A DNA stretch of 64,000 nt from Caballeronia telluris (GTDB lineage: Bacteria > Pseudomonadota > Gammaproteobacteria > Burkholderiales > Burkholderiaceae): the NCBI RefSeq assembly GCF_001544495.1, contig NZ_FCNZ02000013.1, positions 124,001-188,000 of the forward strand, in the 5' to 3' direction. A program made the position numbers and the translations under genes. The notes below the pieces were generated by a model that worked only from the letters and a program-made list of their open reading frames with translations, was not told the DNA's origin and did not search any database. Shown here piece by piece: positions 17,793 to 26,767 of this stretch. The number at the start of each line of letters is the position of its first letter. Within the stretch, counting starts at the first letter, position 1.

Positions 17793-18875
17793 CTAGTCGT
17801 CGGCCGGGTCGAACGGCAGATCTTCGTCGCCGCCCTTGATCACCTTCGAGATCGTGCTGCCGGAAAACCCGCGGGCCGCGAGGAATCGCGATTGTTTCGC
17901 CCGTTCGGCCGATGTTTGCGGTGGCGTGCCGTATTTCCTCGCCCACACGGCATGGGCGCGCGCGAGTTCCGTTCGGGACAGTTCGTCGCCGGTCTGGCTG
18001 ATGAGTTCCTGGCCGACGTTGTGGCGCTTCAGTTCGTTGACGATCCGGCCCGACCCGAAGCTGCCCGCCCGCCGATGCACGACGCTTTCGACAAAACGCG
18101 CGTTCGACAGCCAGCCTTCGCGCTCGAGCGCGTCGAGCACGCCTTCGAGCGAGTCGGCCTCCTGGACGAACGGCACGAGCTTGCGGGACAACTCAGCCCG
18201 GCTGTGTTCGCGACGCGAGAGATAAGCTAGCGCGCGGCCTTTTAATGAGCGCTGCGGACGTTTGCCAGCCTTCTTTTCGTCGGACTGCCTATGCCGGGCG
18301 TGCGACGAGCGGCTATAGACCGTTTCGCCGGATGCAGCCTCGTCGCGTTGTGCCAGCGATGTCGACTCAGGCACGCATTGCTCGAATGGCTCGAAAGGGT
18401 CGGCATCTTCGAAGGGGTCGGACAATGCCGGAATGCTCGCATGAGCGCGATTTTTTGCACGATCCCGCGGAGCGTTCGCCGTTGGCTGCTGCAAGCTCTT
18501 CGGCTTCTCAAGCGTTTGCGTAAGCAGTACGCGGGCGCGCTCGATTCGTTCTGTCGGGGAAACGGCATCCGTGATTTCTGCGGATTGCGCTGCCTCCTCC
18601 GTGGTTTCGTCGCCCGAAAAACCGGCCGCTGAAACGCGACGCGCCGGCGTGGATTGCTCCACGCCGGCGCGTTCCGGCTTTCGTCCCCAGCCACGCTTGC
18701 CCGTCGATGCGCCCGCGCGGTCGCCACGCCGTTCGCTGCTGCGTTCGTAGTGGTCACCGCCTTCGGCAACGATCCGGCTGACGCTGGAATCGCTGTCCGA
18801 GCCGCCCGGAACCCGGTCGTCAGCGCGGCCTTTACCGCGACCGACCTTCGATCCGAACCGGCTCTTGCGCATCAT
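17793..18875 (-). CDS. recX: RecX regulatory protein with long N-terminal extension
   Basis: 360 residues, against about 150-270 usual for RecX. The RecX domain is in the C-terminal 155 residues: SLKGRALAYLSRREHSRAELSRKL, then ALEREGWLSNARFVESVVHRRAGSFG and RFLAARGFSGSTISKVIKG, the three-helix repeats of the family. RecX binds RecA and limits filament growth. The gene lies 48 bases downstream of recA on the same strand, the typical arrangement, so co-transcription is likely. The first 205 residues are low-complexity, charged and Ser/Ala/Glu-rich, with weaker third-position GC bias than the neighbours. The true start could be internal, as no good ribosome binding site precedes 18875. Confidence 0.87.
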   Translation of the reverse strand: MMRKSRFGSKVGRGKGRADDRVPGGSDSDSSVSRIVAEGGDHYERSSERRGDRAGASTGKRGWGRKPERAGVEQSTPARRVSAAGFSGDETTEEAAQSAEITDAVSPTERIERARVLLTQTLEKPKSLQQPTANAPRDRAKNRAHASIPALSDPFEDADPFEPFEQCVPESTSLAQRDEAASGETVYSRSSHARHRQSDEKKAGKRPQRSLKGRALAYLSRREHSRAELSRKLVPFVQEADSLEGVLDALEREGWLSNARFVESVVHRRAGSFGSGRIVNELKRHNVGQELISQTGDELSRTELARAHAVWARKYGTPPQTSAERAKQSRFLAARGFSGSTISKVIKGGDEDLPFDPADD

Positions 18876-18923
18876 CGCGTGCAGCCCGAGTGCTCAACCA
18901 GAAGCCTGAGCGAGCGCGGATGC

Positions 18924-19994
18924 TTACTCTTCTTCATCCGCAACCGCGACGCCGGTCACGGCTTCCGCCATCGCGTTGACGCCGAGCGACAGGCGGATCT
19001 TGTTCTCGATCTCGCGCGCCATGTCCGGATTCTCGCGCAGGAATTCGCGCGCGTTGTCCTTGCCCTGGCCGATGCGCTCGCCGTTGTAGCTGTACCAGGC
19101 GCCCGCCTTGTCGACGAGCTTCGCCTGCACGCCCAGGTCGATGATCTCGCCCTGACGCGAAATGCCTTCGCCATAAAGAATGTCGAAGATCGCTTCGCGG
19201 AACGGCGGCGACACCTTGTTCTTCACCACCTTCACGCGCGTTTCGTTGCCGATCACTTCGTCATTCTTCTTGATCGAGCCGATCCGGCGAATGTCGAGAC
19301 GCACCGACGCGTAGAACTTCAGCGCGTTACCGCCCGTGGTGGTTTCCGGATTGCCGAACATCACGCCGATCTTCATGCGGATCTGGTTGATGAAGATCAC
19401 GAGGCAGTTCGTGCGCTTGATCGTGCCGGTCAGCTTGCGCAGCGCCTGCGACATCAGGCGCGCCTGCAAACCCGGCAGCGAGTCGCCCATTTCGCCTTCG
19501 ATTTCAGCCTTCGGCACGAGCGCCGCGACCGAGTCGATCACGATCATGTCGATGGAACCCGAGCGCACCAGCGCGTCCGCGATTTCCAGCGCCTGTTCGC
19601 CCGTGTCCGGCTGCGAGATCAGCAGGTCAGACGCGTTCACGCCGAGCTTCTGCGCGTATTGCACGTCGAGCGCGTGTTCCGCGTCGATGAACGCCGCCGT
19701 GCCGCCGATCTTCTGCATTTCCGCGATCACTTGCAGCGTGAGCGTGGTCTTGCCCGACGATTCCGGACCGTAGATTTCCACCACGCGCCCGCGCGGCAAC
19801 CCGCCGACGCCGAGTGCGATGTCCAGACCGAGCGAGCCCGTGGACACCACCTGAATGTCTTCGACCACCTCGCCCGCGCCGAGCCGCATGATCGACCCTT
19901 TGCCGAACTGCTTTTCGATCTGCGACAACGCGGCGGCCAGCGCCTTGCTCTTCTCTGCAGACATTCCGCCCGGGCCTTTCTTGCTTTCTTCCAT
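18924..19994 (-). CDS. recA: RecA recombinase
   Basis: 356 residues. It forms filaments on single-stranded DNA, performs strand exchange and triggers LexA self-cleavage. The Walker A motif GPESSGKTT, Walker B region [12 protein letters not shown], the MAW-type loop and the loop L2 segment [18 protein letters not shown] are all present, with the acidic C-terminus ADEEE. The start [10 protein letters not shown] has an AAAGGACGATTC ribosome binding site. A LexA box overlaps the promoter (20074-20092). recX follows downstream. Standard length, intact. Confidence 0.99.
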   Translation of the reverse strand: MEESKKGPGGMSAEKSKALAAALSQIEKQFGKGSIMRLGAGEVVEDIQVVSTGSLGLDIALGVGGLPRGRVVEIYGPESSGKTTLTLQVIAEMQKIGGTAAFIDAEHALDVQYAQKLGVNASDLLISQPDTGEQALEIADALVRSGSIDMIVIDSVAALVPKAEIEGEMGDSLPGLQARLMSQALRKLTGTIKRTNCLVIFINQIRMKIGVMFGNPETTTGGNALKFYASVRLDIRRIGSIKKNDEVIGNETRVKVVKNKVSPPFREAIFDILYGEGISRQGEIIDLGVQAKLVDKAGAWYSYNGERIGQGKDNAREFLRENPDMAREIENKIRLSLGVNAMAEAVTGVAVADEEE

Positions 19995-20073
19995 GAATCG
20001 TCCTTTGCTATGATGAACGGCGTCTGAGATACGCGCGCGCGGCGTTGAAACCGCTGGCTGCACTAACTCAGAC

Positions 20074-20102
20074 ACTGTATAAAAAAACAGTAGTTTTTGC
20101 AA
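20074..20102 (-). promoter_or_regulatory. recA promoter with LexA (SOS) box
   Basis: On the minus strand TACTGTTTTTTTATACAGT matches the SOS box CTG-N10-CAG (CTG and CAG at 20088-20090 and 20075-20077). It lies inside a sigma70 promoter with -35 TTGCAA (20097-20102), a 17-base spacer and -10 TACAGT (20074-20079). LexA binding would therefore block RNA polymerase, the known mode of recA control. Confidence 0.85.
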
Positions 20103-20223
20103 GCCCGATCGACGGGGCGCCGTATTTTAAGCGTCCGTCGCACCGCGCAAAAACCACAACAACACCTGGAGACCGCCGCGCCGGGCGAATTGCGGTGCCG
20201 GCAATGCCCTCGCGCACACCACG

Positions 20224-20982
20224 ATGCGAATCCTCATTGCCGAAGACGACAGCATACTCGCGGACGGGCTCACTCGATCACTCCGCCAATCGGGCTACGC
20301 CGTCGACCATGTGAAGCACGGCGCCGAAGCCGACACCGCGCTCACGCTGCAGACTTTCGACCTCCTGATCCTCGATCTCGGCCTTCCGCTGATGTCGGGT
20401 CTCGAAGTCCTGCGCCGCCTGCGCGCGCGCAATTCGCAGATGCCCGTTCTGATCCTCACCGCCGCGGACAGCGTCGACGAGCGCGTGAAAGGCCTCGATC
20501 TCGGCGCCGACGACTACATGGCGAAGCCCTTCGCGCTCAACGAACTCGAAGCGCGCGTGCGAGCGCTCACGCGCCGCGGCGCGGGCGGCGGCCCGACGGT
20601 GGTCAAGCACGGCTCGCTGTCGTTCGATCAGGTTGGCCGGATCGCCTATATCAACGAGCAGGTGATCGAGTTGTCGGCGCGCGAGCTCGGCGTGCTCGAA
20701 GTGCTGCTGCAGCGGATCGGGCGGCTCGTGTCGAAGGAGCAACTCGTCAATCACCTGTGCGAATGGGGCGAAGAAGTCAGCAACAATGCGATCGAGGTCT
20801 ACGTTCACCGCCTGCGCAAGAAAATCGAGCCGAGCGGCGCGCGGATCATGACCGTGCGCGGCCTCGGCTATTCGCTCGAGAAGACGCCGGGCGCGCCGAA
20901 CGGTAATCCAGCCTCGTCCGACGCTTCGACGACTGCCGCATCGGGCGCCGCGCCGACGCCCGCCGGCCACCCCTACAAGTAG
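20224..20982 (+). CDS. OmpR/QseB-type response regulator
   Basis: 252 residues. The N-terminal receiver domain has the acidic pair EDD near residue 7, the phospho-acceptor Asp in LLILDLGLPLMSG (about residue 51), the Thr/Lys switch residues in LTAADS and AKPFALNELEAR, and the C-terminal winged helix ending in EVYVHRLRKKIEPSGARIMTVRGLGYSLE. It closely resembles the QseB/TctD branch. A 30-residue Ser/Ala/Pro tail follows the DNA-binding domain. The sensor kinase gene begins 8 bases downstream, so they are co-transcribed. The signal and targets are not known. Confidence 0.93.
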   Translation: MRILIAEDDSILADGLTRSLRQSGYAVDHVKHGAEADTALTLQTFDLLILDLGLPLMSGLEVLRRLRARNSQMPVLILTAADSVDERVKGLDLGADDYMAKPFALNELEARVRALTRRGAGGGPTVVKHGSLSFDQVGRIAYINEQVIELSARELGVLEVLLQRIGRLVSKEQLVNHLCEWGEEVSNNAIEVYVHRLRKKIEPSGARIMTVRGLGYSLEKTPGAPNGNPASSDASTTAASGAAPTPAGHPYK

Positions 20983-20990
20983 GAACACGC

Positions 20991-22601
20991 ATGGCGTCGC
21001 CCGCTTCCACCGAGCGCGCCGAAGACCGCGCGCGACGAGAAACGCCCTCCGGCACGCCGCAGGACGCGCTCGCGCCCCGCTACGCCGCCGCAGCCGAAGC
21101 CGCCGACTCCGACGCCTCCCGCGACGCGCGCTATGCGAACCCTTTCGCGCCGCCCGACGAGCTCGAGCCCGACGACGCGCCGCATCCGCGCTCACTCTTC
21201 GGCGAGATTCTCGACTGGATGCTCGCCCCGCTGCTGCTGCTCTGGCCGATGAGCATCGCGGTCACGTATCTGGTCGCGAAGTCGATCGCGAACGGCCCGT
21301 TCGACCGCGCGCTCGAAGCCGATGCCTACGTGCTCGCGCGCCAGATCCAGCCGGTGAACGGCGTCGCGGAACTGCGCCTGCCCGACGCGACGCGCGATTT
21401 CCTGCGCGCCGACAACGTCGACAGCGTATTTTTTCAGGTGCTCGGCACGCGCGGCGAACTCGTCGGCGGCGACCGCGACATGCCGCTGCCGCGCGAGGAC
21501 GACCGCCCGCAACCGGGCATCGTCGAATTCCGGGACGACATGCTGCGCGGCAACGACATCCGCGTCGCGTACACGACGGTCGAGCTGCCGAACCTCGACG
21601 AGCCGGTGCTCGTGCAGGTGGCCGAGACGCTCGACAAGCGCAGCCAGCTCGCCAACGACATCATCAAGGGCGTGATCCTGCCGCAGTTCGTGATTCTGCC
21701 GCTCGCGATCATCCTCGTGTGGTTCGGGCTCTCGCGCGGGCTCGCGCCGCTGCACGCGCTCCAGTCGAACATCCGCGCACGCCGCCCGGACGATCTCTCG
21801 CCGCTCGAAGCGGGCCAGGCGCCGCCGGAAATCGCGCCGCTCGTTGCGTCGTTCAACGACTTGCTGACGCGGCTCGAACAGAACATGGAGTTCCAGAAGC
21901 GCTTTATCGCCGATGCCGCGCATCAGATGAAAACGCCGCTCGCCGGGCTGCGCACGCAGGCGGAACTGGCGCTGCGACAGGACGTGTCGGCGGAAGTGCA
22001 GCGCTCGCTCGAACAGATCGCGACCAGTTCCGAGCACGCGGCGAGGCTCGTCACGCAATTGCTCGCGCTCGCGCGCGCCGAAAACCGCGCGACCGGCCAG
22101 ATCTTTTCGCGCGTCGAACTGACCGACCTCGCGCGGCTCGCGGTGCGCGACTGGGTGCAGCCCGCGCTCGCGAAGCAGATGGACATCGGCTATGAGGAGC
22201 CGCCGCATCCGGTGGAAGTGGAAGGCAATGTCGTGATGCTGCGCGAGATGCTCTCGAACCTGATCGACAACGCGATCCGCTATACGCCGCCGGGCGGTCG
22301 AATCACGGTGCGCGTGCGAACCGACGAGAAGAACCTCGACCTCGTGCATCTCGAAGTCGAGGATACCGGGCTCGGCATTCCGCCGGCGGAGCGGCAGCGG
22401 GTGGTCGAGCGGTTCTACCGGATTCTCGGGCGCGAAGGCGACGGCAGCGGACTGGGCCTCGCCATCGTCCGCGAGATCGTGACGATGCACGGCGGCACGT
22501 TCGCCATCGAGGATCACGTCTATCAGGAAGCGCCGCGGCTTGCCGGAACGCTCGTGCGCGTCAGCTTGCAGCGGGTTTATCCTGCCCGGGACAAACCCTG
22601 A
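20991..22601 (+). CDS. Sensor histidine kinase (TctE/QseC type)
   Basis: 536 residues. A charged, disordered N-terminal tail of about 70 residues precedes the first membrane helix (DWMLAPLLLLWPMSIAVTYLV). The periplasmic part resembles the 2CSK_N sensor domain of TctE-like kinases. A second helix (ILPQFVILPLAIILVWFGL), a HAMP-like linker, the H-box DAAHQMKTPLAGLR with phospho-His, and the ATPase motifs NLIDNAIRYTPPGG, DTGLGIP and GDGSGLGLAIV follow. It pairs with the response regulator just upstream. TctE relatives often sense tricarboxylates, and an MHS-family transporter gene follows downstream; a regulatory link is plausible but not shown. Confidence 0.93.
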   Translation: MASPASTERAEDRARRETPSGTPQDALAPRYAAAAEAADSDASRDARYANPFAPPDELEPDDAPHPRSLFGEILDWMLAPLLLLWPMSIAVTYLVAKSIANGPFDRALEADAYVLARQIQPVNGVAELRLPDATRDFLRADNVDSVFFQVLGTRGELVGGDRDMPLPREDDRPQPGIVEFRDDMLRGNDIRVAYTTVELPNLDEPVLVQVAETLDKRSQLANDIIKGVILPQFVILPLAIILVWFGLSRGLAPLHALQSNIRARRPDDLSPLEAGQAPPEIAPLVASFNDLLTRLEQNMEFQKRFIADAAHQMKTPLAGLRTQAELALRQDVSAEVQRSLEQIATSSEHAARLVTQLLALARAENRATGQIFSRVELTDLARLAVRDWVQPALAKQMDIGYEEPPHPVEVEGNVVMLREMLSNLIDNAIRYTPPGGRITVRVRTDEKNLDLVHLEVEDTGLGIPPAERQRVVERFYRILGREGDGSGLGLAIVREIVTMHGGTFAIEDHVYQEAPRLAGTLVRVSLQRVYPARDKP

Positions 22602-22678
22602 GCGTCACCTCTGAAAAACGCTCGCTCTCGATGCGTGTTAGAAGGAATAGGCCGCGCATTCTCCGATATTTAACGACG

Positions 22679-22690
22679 ATCAACGTTGAT
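22679..22690. promoter_or_regulatory. 12-base palindrome upstream of the MHS transporter gene
   Basis: ATCAACGTTGAT is a perfect palindrome about 140 bases before the transporter start, in a 231-base gap that otherwise shows no gene. It could be an operator. The regulator is unknown. Confidence 0.3.
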
Positions 22691-22832
22691 TGGCGGATTT
22701 GATCGTCTGACGACTGCTAATACGACGCCGGACCGCGCGTCAGAACGCCGTAAGTTTTCGTTCCAATAATCGTTGCACGGGAACCGCTCGAGACCGCGGA
22801 CCGCATCGAAAATCAAAATCAGGAGACGATTC

Positions 22833-24491
22833 ATGGCTACGGTTGAAGGGCGCATATCGCATGCCCCGATGACGAGCGAAGAAAAGAAGGTGATCTTCGC
22901 CTCGTCGCTCGGGACAGTCTTCGAGTGGTACGACTTCTATCTGGCGGGCTCGCTTGCCGTCTATATCAGCAAGACCTTCTTCTCCGGCGTCAACCCGACG
23001 GCCGGCTTCATCTTCACCCTGCTCGGCTTCGCGGCGGGCTTCGCGGTGCGTCCGTTCGGCGCGATCGTGTTCGGGCGGCTCGGCGACATGGTCGGGCGCA
23101 AGTACACGTTCCTCGTGACGATCGTCATCATGGGTTTGTCGACCTTCGTGATCGGCTTCTTGCCCGGCTACGCGTCGATCGGCATAGCCGCGCCCGTCAT
23201 TTTCATCGCGATGCGGCTCTTGCAGGGCCTCGCGCTCGGCGGCGAGTACGGCGGCGCGGCGACCTACGTCGCCGAGCACGCGCCGTCGAACAAGCGCGGC
23301 GCGTGGACCGCGTGGATCCAGACGACGGCCACGCTCGGCCTGTTCGTCTCGCTGCTCGTGATCCTGGCGGTGCGCACGATGGTCGGCGAGGACACCTTTG
23401 CCGCGTGGGGCTGGCGCGTGCCGTTCCTCGCGTCGATCGTGCTGCTCGGCATTTCGGTGTGGATCCGGATGCAACTGCATGAATCGCCGGTGTTCGAGCG
23501 CATCAAGGCCGAAGGCAAGACCTCGAAGGCGCCGCTCACTGAAGCGTTCGGCCAGTGGAAGAACCTGAAGATCGTGCTGCTCGCCCTCTTCGGCCTGACG
23601 GCCGGCCAGGCGGTGGTGTGGTACACGGGCCAGTTCTACACGCTCTTCTTCCTCACGCAGACGCTGAAGGTCGATGGCACGAGCGCCAACATCATGATCG
23701 CGGTCGCGCTGTTGATCGGCACGCCGTTCTTCGTGTTCTTCGGCTCGCTGTCCGACCGCATCGGCCGCAAGCCGATCATCATGGCCGGCTGCCTGATCGC
23801 GGCGTGCTGCTACTTCCCGCTCTTCAAGGCGCTCGCGCACTACACGAACCCGACGCTCGAAGCCGCGACGGCGAAGTCGCCGATCGTCGTGATCGCCAAT
23901 CCGGACGAGTGCTCGTTCCAGTTCAACCCGGTGGGCACATCGAAGTTCACGTCGTCGTGCGACATCGCGAAAAGCGCGCTGTCGAAGTCGGGCCTGAACT
24001 ACGAGAACGTGGCCGCACCGGCCGGCACGCTCGCGCAGATCAAGGTGGGCGAGACGGTCGTCGATACGTACGACGGCAAAGCCGGCGATGCGAAGGCAAA
24101 GGGCGCCGCGTTCGACAAGACGCTCGCCGGCACGCTGAAGAGCGCGGGCTATCCGGCGAAGGCGGACCCGGCGCTGATCAACTGGCCGATGGCGATCGTG
24201 GTGCTGACGATCCTCGTGATCTTCGTGACGATGGTGTATGGACCGATCGCGGCGATGCTGGTCGAGATGTTCCCGGCGCGCATCCGGTACACGTCGATGT
24301 CGCTGCCGTATCACATCGGCAATGGCTGGTTCGGCGGGTTCCTGCCGGCGACGGCCTTCGCGATCGTGGCGGCAAAGGGCAATATTTACTCGGGGCTGTG
24401 GTATCCGATCGTGATCGCGCTGGCGACGTTCGTGATCGGCATGCTGTTCGTCAAGGAGACGCGCAACTCGGCCGTGTACGAGCAGGATTGA
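22833..24491 (+). CDS. MFS transporter, metabolite:H+ symporter (MHS) family
   Basis: 552 residues with 12 predicted membrane helices. The MHS marks are VFEWYDFYLAGSLAVYISKTFF at the start, the loop 2-3 motif GRLGDMVGRKYT, RLLQGLALGGEYGGAATYVAEHAP, and the second-half motif GSLSDRIGRKPII. Relatives carry dicarboxylates, shikimate, proline/betaine or aromatic acids; the substrate cannot be read here. Unusually, a hydrophilic insert of about 105 residues (roughly 340-447, with two cysteines) separates two helices in the second half, making it over 100 residues longer than ProP or KgtP. A good ribosome binding site (AGGAGACGATTC) fixes the start. Confidence 0.9.
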   Translation: MATVEGRISHAPMTSEEKKVIFASSLGTVFEWYDFYLAGSLAVYISKTFFSGVNPTAGFIFTLLGFAAGFAVRPFGAIVFGRLGDMVGRKYTFLVTIVIMGLSTFVIGFLPGYASIGIAAPVIFIAMRLLQGLALGGEYGGAATYVAEHAPSNKRGAWTAWIQTTATLGLFVSLLVILAVRTMVGEDTFAAWGWRVPFLASIVLLGISVWIRMQLHESPVFERIKAEGKTSKAPLTEAFGQWKNLKIVLLALFGLTAGQAVVWYTGQFYTLFFLTQTLKVDGTSANIMIAVALLIGTPFFVFFGSLSDRIGRKPIIMAGCLIAACCYFPLFKALAHYTNPTLEAATAKSPIVVIANPDECSFQFNPVGTSKFTSSCDIAKSALSKSGLNYENVAAPAGTLAQIKVGETVVDTYDGKAGDAKAKGAAFDKTLAGTLKSAGYPAKADPALINWPMAIVVLTILVIFVTMVYGPIAAMLVEMFPARIRYTSMSLPYHIGNGWFGGFLPATAFAIVAAKGNIYSGLWYPIVIALATFVIGMLFVKETRNSAVYEQD

Positions 24492-24523
24492 GCGGCGGGT
24501 AGTAGGAAAATGCCGGGAAGGGG

Positions 24524-24552
24524 TTGACAGAATTCCCGGCTATCTCCATAAT
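24524..24552 (+). promoter_or_regulatory. Promoter of the tRNA-Met gene
   Basis: TTGACA (24524-24529), a 17-base spacer and CATAAT (24547-24552) give a near-consensus sigma70 promoter ending 13 bases before the tRNA. The strength suits a tRNA gene. Confidence 0.8.
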
Positions 24553-24565
24553 CCGATTCTCTTTA

Positions 24566-24642
<77 letters not shown>

Positions 24643-24650
24643 GTAGTTAG

Positions 24651-24688
24651 AAAAGCCGCTGCTTCGAAAGAAGCAGCGGCTTTTTGTT
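24651..24688 (+). terminator. Strong intrinsic terminator after tRNA-Met
   Basis: A perfect 14-base stem (24651-24664 with 24671-24684), loop CGAAAG, then a T-rich tail. It ends the tRNA transcript 9 bases after the CCA. Because the tail of the stem is A-rich on the other side, it may also stop the convergent MFS gene. Confidence 0.93.
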
Positions 24689-24748
24689 TTCCGGCACGGG
24701 AAAAACGCCTAATGCGGCGTTTGACCGGCGTCCGCCCCTACACGGCAA

Positions 24749-25987
24749 TCAGTCAGGTGACGGATCGCAAATGCCTTTGAGCGTCGACTCCGTGGCAGGC
24801 CTTTCCAGTGCGACCACACGCTGCAGTGTCGCCAAACCGAGCACTGCAAGTCCGCAACCCATCGCGAAGTCGGCATCTACGCTCGCGCGGTCAACGATGG
24901 CGCCTCCCACTGCCGAACCAGCGGCAATGGCTACCTGAATGATGCTCACGAACATGGCCGAGCCTGCTTCAGGCAGGTCTGCCGTACCTCGCTGAATCCA
25001 TACGCTAAAGCACAGCGGCAGGGCTCCGAACGCGACGCCCCAGACGAGCATTCCGACCGTCTCGCCGATGGGCGAATGGTCGATCAAAAACATCGACGAT
25101 ATCGCGCCGAGGAGAAGCAGAGTCATCACGGCGACGGATTTCTTGAGATGACCCGATACCACCACGGACAAGATCGCATTGGAAAAGAACCCGACAAGAC
25201 CAAAGCCGAAGAGCAACAGCGTAATCGCGCTCAGCGAAAAGTCTTGCTCGAGTAGCGGCGCGATATAGGTATAAGTCGAGAAATGCGCGCCGAAAACAAG
25301 CGCGACCATCAACATGCTCCACCGCGTGTGCGACCGCCCGAGCAGCGTTTTGAAATCAGCCAGGCGCAACGCCGAGGCCGACGGCAGCGAAGGCACAAGA
25401 AACACTTGCGCAAGCAGAGCGACCGCCACTAATCCCGCCGTCGCTGCAAAAGACAAACGCCACGATGCAAACGATGCGATGAAAGTACCAAGCGGCACGC
25501 CGATCACGGTGGCACACGTGACGCCCGTCAGGATAGTGGCAGTCGCCTTTGCCGCGTCCTTCGTCTGCACGAGCCGGGGCGCAGCGGCAGTCGCCAGCGT
25601 CCAGAAGCCCCCTAACGCAGCCCCGAGCAAAGCCCGACCAACCAGCACCATCGGAAACGTCGCTGCGACCGCGCACACGATATTGGATAGCAGCAGCACC
25701 ATCGTCAGGAGCAGGAATACATACCGACGATCCATTCGTCCGGCACTGACGATCAGCGTCGGTGCAAATATCGCAGCCATGACGCCAGGCATCGTGATCA
25801 TCAGCCCCGCGACGCCCGGCTTCACACCGAGGTCGTGTGCGATTTGCGGCAGCAGTCCGACAGGTAGAAATTCGGCGGTGACAAACGCGAAGGCGCTGAC
25901 CGCGACGGCCAGGACGGAAAGCCATTGACGCAACGAAGTGGGACTGTCGTGCAACGACGCGTGCGTGGTGGGCGAATCAATATGCAT
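24749..25987 (-). CDS. MFS transporter, AraJ/DHA1-like drug or sugar efflux family
   Basis: 412 residues, 12 membrane helices. The first helix region AFAFVTAEFLPVGLLPQIAHDLGV is typical of the AraJ-like (arabinose efflux permease) branch of DHA1 exporters. GRALLGAALGGFWTLATAAAPRLV carries the helix 5 region, and GVTCATVIGVPLGTFI carries motif C-like glycines. The substrate is unknown. Its codon use is less GC-rich than that of the core genes around it, and it lies between tRNA-Met and the cat/ben cluster, consistent with an accessory segment. It is not related to the benzoate carriers BenK or BenE. Confidence 0.85.
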   Translation of the reverse strand: MHIDSPTTHASLHDSPTSLRQWLSVLAVAVSAFAFVTAEFLPVGLLPQIAHDLGVKPGVAGLMITMPGVMAAIFAPTLIVSAGRMDRRYVFLLLTMVLLLSNIVCAVAATFPMVLVGRALLGAALGGFWTLATAAAPRLVQTKDAAKATATILTGVTCATVIGVPLGTFIASFASWRLSFAATAGLVAVALLAQVFLVPSLPSASALRLADFKTLLGRSHTRWSMLMVALVFGAHFSTYTYIAPLLEQDFSLSAITLLLFGFGLVGFFSNAILSVVVSGHLKKSVAVMTLLLLGAISSMFLIDHSPIGETVGMLVWGVAFGALPLCFSVWIQRGTADLPEAGSAMFVSIIQVAIAAGSAVGGAIVDRASVDADFAMGCGLAVLGLATLQRVVALERPATESTLKGICDPSPD

Positions 25988-26137
25988 GGGGACACGGGTT
26001 CTAAATTAGTGTCCGACAGGTTAAGACGGGCGCGATATGAGAAAAAGGGGCGTGCACGGAACACAGTTACCAGCCTACGCGAACAATACGAATCGTCCTC
26101 GGCGCCCGAAGACGCGCCTGTGTAGCGTTCCGACGTG

Positions 26138-26425
26138 TCATCGGCTCCGCTTGCCGCTGCCGAACACGAGGTACGCCAACGTCCCAAGCACGATGCCCCA
26201 GAATGCCGAACCGAGACCCAGAAAGCTCATGTTCGAGGCCGTCGCGATAAACGTGAGGAACGACGCCTCCCGATGCGCCTCGTCCTGCACCAGCCCCGCA
26301 ATGTTGGTCGCGAGCGGGCCGGCGTAGGAGATGATGACGGCAAGCAGCCCGGCAGTAACCGCCGACACGGACCAGCGCCCTTTCCGGGCGGCAGACACCG
26401 CAGTCCCTTCCGCATCCGGACCCAT
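26138..26425 (-). pseudogene. benE: benE (benzoate/H+ symporter) remnant with internal deletion
   Basis: 95 codons encode the first membrane helix of BenE (WSVSAVTAGLLAVIISYAGPL, written here as positions 18-38, the motif being SAVTAGLLAVIISYAG) joined in frame to the last part of the family (REASFLTFIATASNMSFLGLGSAFWGIVLGT). Full-length BenE is about 400 residues with some 12 helices, so roughly 300 residues from the middle are missing. It cannot be a working symporter of that family. It follows catC by 18 bases on the same strand and was probably the last gene of a catB-catC-benE unit. The fused product could still be made as a small two-helix membrane protein, but I see no reason to assume a function. 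Confidence 0.82.
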
Positions 26426-26443
26426 GGCGCCCGCGTGCAGCTT

Positions 26444-26722
26444 TTAGCGGATAGACGACGGATGACGTGCAAGGGCCGTCACCTTCATCGTCATATACGG
26501 GAACAAAGGCAGACCAGAAAGGATGGTGTGCAGTTCGTCGTGCGAGTCGACGTCGAAGACGCTGTAGTTCGCATATTCACCGACGACGCGATGCAGTTGC
26601 TGCCACTTGCCCTGCCGTTGAAGCTCCTGCGAGTAGGCCTTTTCGCGTGCCTTGATTTCATCGGCCTGAGCAGCGGGCATGTCGTGCGGCAGGTTCACAT
26701 CCATTCTCACCAGATAAAGCAT
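26444..26722 (-). CDS. catC: Muconolactone delta-isomerase
   Basis: 92 residues, the typical size. It converts muconolactone to 3-oxoadipate enol-lactone in the catechol branch of the 3-oxoadipate pathway. The start MLYLVRMDVNLPHDMP, the helix EKAYSQELQRQGKWQQLHRVVGEYANYSVFDV and the C-terminal LPLFPYMTMKVTALARHPS are family hallmarks, including the catalytic Glu/Lys region. A very strong ribosome binding site (GGAGGAGAATC) precedes it. It lies 45 bases downstream of catB on the same strand and upstream of the benE remnant. Confidence 0.97.
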   Translation of the reverse strand: MLYLVRMDVNLPHDMPAAQADEIKAREKAYSQELQRQGKWQQLHRVVGEYANYSVFDVDSHDELHTILSGLPLFPYMTMKVTALARHPSSIR

Positions 26723-26767
26723 GATTCTCCTCCAGAAAAGGGTTGGTAATGCGTCGCGCGGGTGCGC

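Noticed and set aside
24749..25987. MFS gene beside the ben/cat cluster as a benzoate transporter
   Set aside because: Its sequence is of the AraJ-like exporter branch, not the BenK aromatic acid symporter branch.
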